A DNA stretch of 45,116 bases, from NCBI GenBank assembly GCA_022425805.1, contig JAKMEQ010000093.1, positions 1-45,116 of the forward strand. The letters are read 5' to 3'. The stretch comes from Acidimicrobiales bacterium (GTDB taxonomy: Bacteria; Actinomycetota; Acidimicrobiia; Acidimicrobiales; UBA8592). Below the pieces are notes generated by a model. It was not told the origin of the DNA. It made no database searches and saw only the letters and a list, made by a program, of their open reading frames with translations. This document shows positions 8,145-15,168 of this stretch, piece after piece. Position 1 is the first letter of the stretch, and every line of letters starts with the position of its first letter. Both the position numbers and the translations under genes were made by a program.

Positions 8145-10106
8145 TTACAGCGACCGCAACAAAGCTGAAGCCTGATGGATTGCCGACATTACTCCGTTTG
8201 TTCCGGTCACATCTCCTATTAAGTGAACTTTTCCGCTAAATTCTTCAGTAACAGAGGTCAAATGTTCAGCGATTTCCCGATTTGGGTGGTTATAAGTTAC
8301 AAGAACAACCGTATTTGCTGGAATAGCTCTAATCCGCTCCGTAAAAGGTACGCCTATAAGTACTTCGTCTTGAGTTATTCCTTGAAGGTAATGACCACCG
8401 ATGAAATCAAAATCACGTGACAGCAATCTTTCCTTCGCAGCCTGCACAGTTGCCGGAGGATATGGGAGAGCAGCTCCCATGGTGTCATGCCGACCGATCA
8501 TGGTCACCGAAATTCCATGGTCTAGAAGCGTATCAGCGACAGAAATTGCTTCGAATGTACCAGTGTCATCAAAGACAACTGCAGGGCCTTCGATAGTTGC
8601 CCTCCCTCCATATCCGAATATATCCCAGCTTGTAAAGACATGGCTTAATTCGTGTCCCCGTAAAGGCGCTATCGGGGTTGTAATCTGAAAACCATCATTT
8701 CGTGGTGTAGATCCAGTTGCTACGACAATTTCGTCGGGCCGTATTTCATCTACAAGATCAGGAGTTACAAATGAGTTTAAGGTGACGTTGACACCTAGCC
8801 GTTCAGTTTCTGCTGCCAACCATCTTGTGATTGCGCCTATGTCGGAGCGGTGGGGGGCAGAAGCAGCGATAGCCACTTGACCTCCAAGTTGTTTTGTTGC
8901 CTCATGTAGGTGAACTTCATGCCCACGAATTCGTGCCGTTCGCGCCGCTTCTAGGCCAGCTGGACCTCCTCCGATGATTAAAATTTTCTTAATAGGATCT
9001 GCCAGAGTATCTGGATCAAACGTGACCTCTGTTTCGCGAGCTGCAGCAACGTTAACTACACAGCTCAGGCGCCCAGCTGACATTAGCTGTCCAACACAGC
9101 CAAAATTTGACCCTATACACGGTCGGACAAGGTTCTCGTTCCCCGCTTTTGCTTTATTAACGAGCTCTGGATCCGCTATCAAAGCTCGTACCATCGAAAC
9201 CATATCGGCGGCGCCACTTTGAACTATCTGTTCTGCATGATCCAAGGTCATAATACGGCCTACGACAATGGTAGGTTTACTCACAACACGAGTGATCACT
9301 TCGTTGGCTGACATTTCGTTACCTAATGGATCATCCATTGGTGAGAGGAGCTTGTGAAAACGCCAATAGGACCCCATATGAAGCGAAACATAATCTACTA
9401 AAGGTTCAACTATTTTTGCGATTTCTGCATTGTCTTTTGGGGTCAGCCCTCCAGGTATGTATTCTTCGTTAGGCAAGCGAATACCAACGCAGATATCGTC
9501 CCCGATCTCTTCTCGAATCGCATAAAGGATCTGCATAAGGAACCGCATACGATTCTCCAAAGACCCTCCATATTCATCAGTTCTGATATTCGTTGCTGGA
9601 GAAAGGAATTGCTCAATCAAGTATCCGCTAGAGGCATGCAGGTCGATACCGTCGAGCTTGCCATCTCTGCAGCGTCGAGCGGCCGCTGCAAATGCCTCAA
9701 CCATTTCCTCTATTGCTGGCTTTGTCATTTCTATTGGTATTCCACCGACCATTGGGTTTGGGATAGCGCTAGACGATACCTGCGTAGCTGCCTTGCGTGA
9801 TTGAGTAGCAGACCCTGAATGGTATATTTGTTGAAATATTTTCATACCGTACGGTCGCATCCGTTCACTTAACGACTGATAGAACGGAATGCAATCGTCA
9901 TTATGCAGCGGTATCGAGCTTGGTGAGTTAGAGTGGACTCCGGTTGCTTCGAGTGTGCTCATGCCGACCCCGCCCGCTGCCCTAGCCTCATGATACGCGA
10001 TGAGACGCTCTCCAGTCAGTAGCGTCCCATGAGCTGACCGAACAATCCGATTCGGGATGCTTACCGGACCTACATCAATCGGTTGGAAAACATTTTCGTA
10101 CCCCAA
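8145..10106 (-). CDS. FAD/FMN-dependent OYE-type oxidoreductase (2,4-dienoyl-CoA reductase / FadH-like)
   Basis: A 653-aa protein with an N-terminal FMN TIM barrel (residues 1-325), an iron-sulfur segment and a C-terminal FAD/NAD(P) domain (GGGPAGLEAARTARIRGH near 378). The architecture is that of 2,4-dienoyl-CoA reductase and trimethylamine dehydrogenase. YGGSLENRMRF (179-189) is the usual barrel signature. The cluster region has the family spacing C-x2-C-x3-C-x11-C, but the second position is Ser: Cys330, Ser333, Cys337, Cys349. The active-site segment reads HASSGY instead of a paired-His form. The start is TTG 10106, with AAGGAG five nt upstream. It lies between the acyl-CoA dehydrogenase and P450 genes and probably reduces an enone or dienoyl-CoA in the same pathway. 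Confidence 0.9.
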   Translation of the reverse strand: MGYENVFQPIDVGPVSIPNRIVRSAHGTLLTGERLIAYHEARAAGGVGMSTLEATGVHSNSPSSIPLHNDDCIPFYQSLSERMRPYGMKIFQQIYHSGSATQSRKAATQVSSSAIPNPMVGGIPIEMTKPAIEEMVEAFAAAARRCRDGKLDGIDLHASSGYLIEQFLSPATNIRTDEYGGSLENRMRFLMQILYAIREEIGDDICVGIRLPNEEYIPGGLTPKDNAEIAKIVEPLVDYVSLHMGSYWRFHKLLSPMDDPLGNEMSANEVITRVVSKPTIVVGRIMTLDHAEQIVQSGAADMVSMVRALIADPELVNKAKAGNENLVRPCIGSNFGCVGQLMSAGRLSCVVNVAAARETEVTFDPDTLADPIKKILIIGGGPAGLEAARTARIRGHEVHLHEATKQLGGQVAIAASAPHRSDIGAITRWLAAETERLGVNVTLNSFVTPDLVDEIRPDEIVVATGSTPRNDGFQITTPIAPLRGHELSHVFTSWDIFGYGGRATIEGPAVVFDDTGTFEAISVADTLLDHGISVTMIGRHDTMGAALPYPPATVQAAKERLLSRDFDFIGGHYLQGITQDEVLIGVPFTERIRAIPANTVVLVTYNHPNREIAEHLTSVTEEFSGKVHLIGDVTGTNGVMSAIHQASALLRSL

Positions 10107-10154
10107 AGTAGCTCCTTACCCCATAGACGGATCTTGACTTTTGACTTATTGCTG

Positions 10155-11264
10155 TCATCTCGGTTCTCTTGCTAAACCTAGTACTCTTTCTCCAAGAATA
10201 TTACGCATGATATTGGAGGTCCCACCCATAATCGTATATGCCGAAGCATACATAATTCCATGGGCTTCTTTACTCTGCAGGGTGCTTTCCATCCCAAGAA
10301 TATTGCTGACGAATTGAGCGACACGCCATTCGTGCTCAGTACAAAAACATTTCGTAGCAGCGCTGAAACCCTGTGGGGCTTGCTGTAATACTTCTCGATA
10401 GACAAGAAGGCGACCGACTCGGTATCCGCCTTCGAGCCTACTAATTTGTTGGCGTATGTGCGGGTTTGTTGTGTCTGCGCGCTTTACAGCCAAATCAAAA
10501 AGTGATTTGTTCGAAACGAGCCGGTCAATTCCTCCGCGCTCATGTTCAAGTTGTCGCATAGTTTGTTTGAAAGCCTGCCCCTCTACGCCGACGAGGTTCT
10601 CTATGGGGACTCTCACATCTGTGAAGTAGATTTCACAGAAATGGTGATTTTGTGTCATGTCAGTAATGGGTCGTACTTCAATTCCGGGGAGATTCATCGG
10701 AACAATAATTTCCGATATTCCTTGGTGAGGAGGTCCCTCTGAATTAGTTCGGCAAATCAGATAACAGTAGTCAGCGACTGCTCCAAAACTGGTCCAGATC
10801 TTCTGTCCGTTGATTATGTAACTATCACCGTCAATAATCGCTGAGGTAGAAAGTGAAGCGAGGTCGGAGCCCGCATCGGGTTCGCTCATACCAATACACC
10901 ATGTGCTTTCACCGGAAAGCATGCTCGGAAGATATTCTGCTTGCTGATCCGCGTTTCCATAACTAATGAGACTTGGGCCCATCTGTCGATCTGCGAACCA
11001 CATAGCTGCTATGGGGGCTCCAGCGCCGATCATTTCTTCAGCGACAATGAGGCGTTCGATTGGAGGTCGTTCGAATCCACCGTGCTCTTTGGGCCAACCC
11101 ATGCCGATCCACTCTTCGGAAGCCATGATTCGAGCAAACTCTTTAGAGAAACCGTTAATCCAACTATCGTTGGATAGACCGAATTTTTCAACTCCTTCCT
11201 GCGCTACTCGACGTGCCCGCTTCTGTAGCGCTAGTTGTTCATCAGTAAAGGAGAAATTCATCAT
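10155..11264 (-). CDS. Acyl-CoA dehydrogenase family protein
   Basis: A 369-aa flavoprotein with the acyl-CoA dehydrogenase fold: an N-terminal helical domain beginning FSFTDEQLALQKRARR, the FAD-binding segments GMSEPDAGSDLA and KIWTSFGA in the middle domain, and the C-terminal MGGTSNIMRNILGERVLGL. It would insert an alpha-beta double bond into an acyl-CoA, passing electrons to ETF. Length and style resemble the FadE-type enzymes found in actinobacterial sterol and branched-chain catabolism. Two adjacent ATGs (11264, 11261) follow AAGGAG at a good distance; either may start translation. The peroxiredoxin stop lies 15 nt upstream and the OYE gene 48 nt downstream, suggesting one transcript. 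Confidence 0.93.
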   Translation of the reverse strand: MMNFSFTDEQLALQKRARRVAQEGVEKFGLSNDSWINGFSKEFARIMASEEWIGMGWPKEHGGFERPPIERLIVAEEMIGAGAPIAAMWFADRQMGPSLISYGNADQQAEYLPSMLSGESTWCIGMSEPDAGSDLASLSTSAIIDGDSYIINGQKIWTSFGAVADYCYLICRTNSEGPPHQGISEIIVPMNLPGIEVRPITDMTQNHHFCEIYFTDVRVPIENLVGVEGQAFKQTMRQLEHERGGIDRLVSNKSLFDLAVKRADTTNPHIRQQISRLEGGYRVGRLLVYREVLQQAPQGFSAATKCFCTEHEWRVAQFVSNILGMESTLQSKEAHGIMYASAYTIMGGTSNIMRNILGERVLGLAREPR

Positions 11265-11279
11265 TTATCTCCTTGAGAT

Positions 11280-11750
11280 TTACACTTTCGCGAGAATTTC
11301 TTCTGCATGCTCGCCAGTTTTCGGCCGTTTGAATACATGTTGTATAACTCCCTTTCCATCAATGAGGAAGGTCGTGCGTTGCAGTCCCATATATACTTTC
11401 CCGTAATTTTTTTTCTCTCCCCAGACTCCATACTTCTTAATAATTCTAAGTTCTGGGTCAGCAATTAAGGGAAACGAAAGTCCATACTTCTCAGCAAAAC
11501 GTTGGTGGCTTATTTCATCATCGGGTGAAACGCCGACTATAGAAATATTTTTTGCTTTGAGTTCCCTAATCCTACTTTGTAGGTTTCTTGCCTGATTAGA
11601 GCACCCTGTCGTGTTGTCTTTAGGGTAGAAATACAATGCAAGACATTTTCCTTTAAAGTCTGAAAGACTAACTTCTTGTCCAGTAAAAACCTTCGACCGG
11701 AAGGCTGGGGCTTTCGTTCCTACTTGAAGCGGATCAGGTTTTGGTGCCAT
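11280..11750 (-). CDS. bcp: Thioredoxin-dependent peroxiredoxin of the BCP/PrxQ group
   Basis: A peroxidase of about 156 aa that would reduce hydrogen peroxide and organic hydroperoxides with thioredoxin. It has the BCP signature LYFYPKDNTTGCSNQA with the peroxidatic Cys, and later PLIADPELRIIKKYGVWGEK and TTFLIDGKG. The resolving Cys normally five residues after the peroxidatic one is replaced by Arg, so this is a 1-Cys type or uses another thiol. I chose ATG 11750 because AGGA lies six nt before it; an ATG at 11771 would add seven residues but has no spaced ribosome binding site. It opens the minus-strand cluster leading to the acyl-CoA dehydrogenase. Confidence 0.9.
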   Translation of the reverse strand: MAPKPDPLQVGTKAPAFRSKVFTGQEVSLSDFKGKCLALYFYPKDNTTGCSNQARNLQSRIRELKAKNISIVGVSPDDEISHQRFAEKYGLSFPLIADPELRIIKKYGVWGEKKNYGKVYMGLQRTTFLIDGKGVIQHVFKRPKTGEHAEEILAKV

Positions 11751-11842
11751 CCAGTTTCCTAACGTAAGCATCCTGAGGTAGAGGATTGTGATCTCTCTCT
11801 GAGAATATCAGATTGCGGTCTCGAACGTAAACGCCTCTAGTA

Positions 11843-12418
11843 TCAGCCAAGTTCAGCCTCATCTCTAAGTTGGCAAATGAGTACTCGGATAAGGTGATCG
11901 GCGCTACTTTCAGGCGGAACTGGAAGTGTCAATTTCGCACCTTTATAGAGAGACGAGAACCCGTAAACAGCCGAGAGGAAGAGCCTGCTCCAATGTGTCC
12001 TTTCGGGTTGTTCAATCCCGATTCGTTCTAACACTAGGTCAAGTGGGTAACTGACGCTGGTAATTGCTGTCTGAAGTTCTAGATCATCTTCAGGTGGATG
12101 GATTGAAGCTGTAAACAAACCTGGGTGATTAAGAGCGAACGAAAGCTGGGCTTGGAGGATCGCCTCGACCGCATCTATTCCCGAACGTCCCATCGCTGCA
12201 TCAATAACAGCGTCTGCGAGCTTCTCTAGGCTGTAAAGTGCTAGTTCCCGACGAAGCCCTTTCATACCATCGATATGAGCGTAAAGCGATTGGGTACGCA
12301 TACCGGTGCGTTCTGCGACTGCAGATAGGGAAACATCTTCGATTTTTCCCTTTTCTTCAAGGATGAAGATACCGGCTTCGATGACCTGTGTTTTTGTTAT
12401 TCCGATTCGTGCAGCCAT
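11843..12418 (-). CDS. TetR-family regulator with WHG-type C-terminal domain
   Basis: A 191-aa TetR protein. Residues 1-50 form the DNA-binding domain (ITKTQVIEAGIFILEEKG, then the helix-turn-helix around LSAVAERTGMRTQSLYAHI). The rest resembles the WHG ligand-binding domain, with FALNHPGLFTASIHP and SAVYGFSSLYKGAKLTLP. ATG 12418 follows AAGGAA. The gene is divergent from the UGSC operon across 67 bp that hold a 19-bp inverted repeat at 12459-12477. By the usual TetR arrangement it should repress both itself and that operon until a ligand binds. The ligand is unknown. Confidence 0.93.
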   Translation of the reverse strand: MAARIGITKTQVIEAGIFILEEKGKIEDVSLSAVAERTGMRTQSLYAHIDGMKGLRRELALYSLEKLADAVIDAAMGRSGIDAVEAILQAQLSFALNHPGLFTASIHPPEDDLELQTAITSVSYPLDLVLERIGIEQPERTHWSRLFLSAVYGFSSLYKGAKLTLPVPPESSADHLIRVLICQLRDEAELG

Positions 12419-12458
12419 AAAGAATCTATTCCTTTTCTGCTTTTTAGGTTGTTATTTC

Positions 12459-12477
12459 AGTCTAACTATATCAGACT
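12459..12477. promoter_or_regulatory. Candidate TetR operator
   Basis: The 19-bp sequence AGTCTAACTATATCAGACT has 7-bp arms (AGTCTAA / TCAGACT, one mismatch) around a 5-bp centre. It lies between the divergent TetR gene and the UGSC operon, ending eight nt before the chosen start codon, and covers AT-rich sequence that could hold the -10 element. Size and position suit a TetR site; binding is inferred. Confidence 0.5.
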
Positions 12478-12485
12478 TATATCTA

Positions 12486-13532
12486 ATGAACTTCGACAAC
12501 TATCGTATGTTAGATCTCACCACTGATGACCCAATGGCCCTCACTGCTACGTTCGCTTCTCACGGCTGGGGAGATGGACTTCCACTAGTTGCTCCTACAC
12601 CTGATCGAGTCGAGACCATGCTTTCTTACCTCGGGGACGTTGACCCTGAAGAAGTCATAGCGACCCTACCTCCACGTTCTGGCGAGGCTACACGCAGGAT
12701 GATCGCGGTCAATGCCGTGTTAGCGGGTTGCGCACCGCAACATTTACCTGTCCTTATATCCGCTGTGCGCGCCCTGAGTGCGCCTGAGCTAAATCTCCGT
12801 GGCGTTAATGCCACGACCCACTGTGTGGCTCCACTTCTGATCATTCACGGGAAATATGCCAGCGACGCTGGCTACAACGGTGGACTTGGTGCTTTCGGGC
12901 CCGGGAACCACGCCAATGCTTCCACAGGTCGTGCCCTACGACTAATACTGCTTCACATCGGCGGAGCTGTTCCAGGGGGAGGTGACGCTTCAACCCAAGG
13001 AGGACCTGCAAAATATACTTACTGTGTAGCTGAAAATTTAGATGAGTCGCCGTGGGGAAGCTATGCCACGACAAAAGGGGTTGACTCTGGTTCAGCCGTT
13101 ACCGTTCACTGTGGAGAGGCCCCGCATAATGTGCACGACATGGAGTCATCAGACCCAGCCGCAATTCTCGACAAAGTTGCCTCAGCTATGTGTTCTTGGG
13201 GGCAAAATAATGCACCAATCAGTCAGGGAGAATATTTTATTACCTTATGCCCCGAACACGCCTTCACATGTGCTTCACAAGGTTGGAGCAGAGATGATAT
13301 TGCTTCGTACCTTTATAACAAAGCAACAGTCAACGTAGGTGAAGCAAAACAGGCTTTCGCCTTACGAGCTTGGGCCCCATGGCAACACGCTTTGGGAGAC
13401 GCTGACCGGATCGCCATGACAGAAAAACCAGACAACATTAAGATACTTGTCGTTGGTGGCCCCGGTAAGCACAGTTCGATTATTCCCAGCTGGGGCATGA
13501 CAAAAAGCGTCACAGTCCCAATCATGCCCTAA
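12486..13532 (+). CDS. Uncharacterised conserved protein, first gene of the UGSC selenoprotein operon
   Basis: I recognise the general type (proteins beginning with a GWGDGLPLV motif, residues 27-35, found beside UGSC proteins in marine bacteria) but no assigned function. The 348-aa protein has conserved-looking blocks: LPPRSGEATRRMIAVNAVLAGC (61-82), RGVNATTHCVAPLLI (105-119), GYNGGLGAFGPG (129-140) and GRALRLILLHIGG (148-160). Seven cysteines are scattered, with no CxxC pair, signal peptide or membrane segment. ATG 12486 was chosen because the frame upstream runs back through the TetR gene; no ribosome binding site is visible, so the transcript may be leaderless, or ATG 12507 may be used. 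The gap to the selenoprotein gene is 27 nt. It may be a partner enzyme or substrate-binding subunit of the selenoprotein. Confidence 0.85.
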   Translation: MNFDNYRMLDLTTDDPMALTATFASHGWGDGLPLVAPTPDRVETMLSYLGDVDPEEVIATLPPRSGEATRRMIAVNAVLAGCAPQHLPVLISAVRALSAPELNLRGVNATTHCVAPLLIIHGKYASDAGYNGGLGAFGPGNHANASTGRALRLILLHIGGAVPGGGDASTQGGPAKYTYCVAENLDESPWGSYATTKGVDSGSAVTVHCGEAPHNVHDMESSDPAAILDKVASAMCSWGQNNAPISQGEYFITLCPEHAFTCASQGWSRDDIASYLYNKATVNVGEAKQAFALRAWAPWQHALGDADRIAMTEKPDNIKILVVGGPGKHSSIIPSWGMTKSVTVPIMP

Positions 13533-13559
13533 TATGTGTAAAAGCTCCAAGGGAGAATA

Positions 13560-14087
13560 GTGAAGATCTACACGCCAGAGGGACAACTAGGAGAACCACA
13601 AACAAGTCTTGCTCCCTCCCCCACTGTCCTTGCAGGAAAAAGAATTGGCATCCTCGATAACACAAAGCCAAACGCTGGCCTGCTTCTCGCACGACTGGCT
13701 TCCCGCCTTGCAGATCGCACCATGGCAGAACTTACTATTACAGAAAAAAAGAACGCTGCCCTTGCTGCCCCAGACCAAGTCATCGGCAACTTAACCAAGG
13801 AAGTAGAAATTGTCCTTACTGGTTCAGCTGATTGAGGAAGCTGCACTTCATGGAGTATCCATGATGCTGTCCAATTAGAAACAATGGGGAAACCTACTGT
13901 CGTTGTTACAACTGAAAAGTTTCGCTTCTTAGCAGACCAAGTAGCTACTTCCTTAGGGCACCCTAACCTTCGCATCCTTGAGGTCGGCCATCCACTAGGT
14001 GGAACAGAGGAAGAAACGATTTTACGCTGGGCGGATGAAGCCGTTGAAGCCACAATCCAATTACTTACACGACCAATCACAGCATGA
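13560..14087 (+). CDS. UGSC-family selenoprotein (in-frame TGA read as selenocysteine, Sec92)
   Basis: One reading frame of 176 codons is interrupted only by TGA 13833-13835. Reading through gives GSAD-U-GSCTSW, the U-G-S-C motif that defines a selenoprotein family I recall from marine metagenome surveys. Sec92 and Cys95 form a U-x-x-C redox pair. Residues 29-60 read GKRIGILDNTKPNAGLLLARL, and the C-terminal half continues GKPTVVVTTEKF and LEVGHPLGG, like a small alternating alpha/beta protein. The start is GTG 13560 with AAGGGAG upstream; the stop overlaps the SDR start as ATGA. Without readthrough the product ends just before its motif, and no start codon precedes GSC. A SECIS-like hairpin follows. 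The reaction catalysed is unknown. No selA, selB, selC or selD is in this window. Confidence 0.92.
13843..13867 (+). promoter_or_regulatory. SECIS-like hairpin after the Sec92 TGA
   Basis: The RNA folds as GCA, a CU bulge, then a perfect 7-bp stem TCATGGA / TCCATGA with loop GTA, closed below by TGC. The loop G is the 20th nucleotide after the TGA, within the distance at which bacterial SelB-binding SECIS loops sit, and a GG pair lies at the top of the stem. The GU-purine loop matches that after the second selenoprotein TGA. Confidence 0.7.
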
Positions 14088-14911
14088 GTATATCAATTGA
14101 CCTCACCGGGAAAAAAGCTCTTATAACCGGAGCTGGAGCTGGTATTGGACGGGAAATAGCCCGATGGCTAGCACGAGCTGGAGCAATGGTCGCTGTGAAT
14201 GACATTAGAGAACCGCATGCAACCTCGGTTGTAAATGAGATAATCAATGAGGGTGGACATGCCATCACTGCGATAGCAGACTGCCGTGATGATCGGGCCG
14301 TAGACACAATGATCTCCACTGTCGCAGATCGATTTGGCGGACTCGATATCGCTGTTAACAACATCGGAATGATTCCGAACAATCGGAGACTAAAACCCTA
14401 TGTCAAATATCTTGGTGAGGACTGGCGCGACATCATTGACCAAAATTTGACACTATCCGCCCTATGCGGAAGAGCAGAAGCAGAAGTCATGATCAACGGA
14501 AATGGAGGGGTGATTCTTTTTGTCACATCTGGTGAGACAACACGCCCTTCCCCATTCAACGCAGCATATGGTGCAGCAAAAGCTGCAATTAACCACCTTG
14601 TAACTACCATGGCGGTCGAGCTTGGACCGTCCGGAATTCGCGTTCTCGCAATCGCTCCAGGAACAACCATGACAGAGACAGTCTCCGCTGCTTTCACCGA
14701 CGAACGCGTACAACAGATCACAGCTTCAACCCCACTCCAGAAAATGGTAGACCATGACGAGCTAGGACGTTTATCAACTTTCCTCGTCAGCGACCTTGCC
14801 CGCTGCATTACCGGGCAATTCATCATTGCCGATGCTGGAGCTTTTCTTTCAAGAACAAGACCAGAAAACCTCACTGGTATCCAAAGTGAAAACGTTGATG
14901 AAACCGAATGA
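14084..14911 (+). CDS. Short-chain dehydrogenase/reductase in the UGSC operon
   Basis: A 275-aa classical SDR. TGAGAGIG is at residues 15-22, Asp40 after the second strand suggests NAD(H), NNIG is at 92-95 (in place of NNAG), and the catalytic Ser149, Tyr162 and Lys166 are present (TSGETTRP then YGAAK). The C-terminal segment FLVSDLARCITGQFIIADAG is typical of the family. Its ATG overlaps the selenoprotein stop and its stop overlaps the next ATG, so translation of genes two to four is tightly coupled. It would oxidise an alcohol or reduce a carbonyl in the pathway served by the selenoprotein. The substrate is unknown. Confidence 0.93.
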   Translation: MSISIDLTGKKALITGAGAGIGREIARWLARAGAMVAVNDIREPHATSVVNEIINEGGHAITAIADCRDDRAVDTMISTVADRFGGLDIAVNNIGMIPNNRRLKPYVKYLGEDWRDIIDQNLTLSALCGRAEAEVMINGNGGVILFVTSGETTRPSPFNAAYGAAKAAINHLVTTMAVELGPSGIRVLAIAPGTTMTETVSAAFTDERVQQITASTPLQKMVDHDELGRLSTFLVSDLARCITGQFIIADAGAFLSRTRPENLTGIQSENVDETE

Positions 14912-15168
14912 CCGCAGATAATATAAATACCGGAAACACTGTCGCTGACATTGCCCGTGACCTGATTTATTTAGATGGCGGTAACGTCACTGTAATTTCA
15001 GCTACCGAAACGCAAGTCACGTTACGATTAGTACTTGAGGGGTCCGACTGCAAGGAATGTGTGATGTCTGGAGATTTCCTCTCTCAAGTCGTTCTTTCTG
15101 CAGCACAAAAACAACTACCATCTTTGAAAACGGTCCGCATTGAGGACCCGAGGGAAACTAATGACTGA
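14908..15168 (+). CDS. Small NifU-like protein with a CxxC motif
   Basis: An 86-aa protein resembling the C-terminal NifU/Nfu domain: a beta strand VTLRLVLEGSDCKECVMSG (residues about 37-55) with a C-x2-C pair at about 48-51, followed by an amphipathic helix and VRIEDP. True Nfu proteins use CxxC in this place to hold or deliver an iron-sulfur cluster; here it could equally act as a dithiol or persulfide carrier for the UxxC selenoprotein. It overlaps the SDR by 4 nt and the sulfatase by 8 nt, so it is an integral member of the operon. The relation to NifU is based on pattern and length only. Confidence 0.7.
   Translation: MTADNINTGNTVADIARDLIYLDGGNVTVISATETQVTLRLVLEGSDCKECVMSGDFLSQVVLSAAQKQLPSLKTVRIEDPRETND

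Noticed and set aside
13568-14080. 170-aa antisense frame opposite the UGSC selenoprotein gene
   Set aside because: It has no recognisable motif and no ribosome binding site; the plus strand is supported by motif, coupling and hairpin.
13560-14087. Two separate short genes or a pseudogene in place of one selenoprotein
   Set aside because: Both parts are in one frame, the interruption is a single TGA, readthrough gives the UGSC motif, and a SECIS-like hairpin follows.
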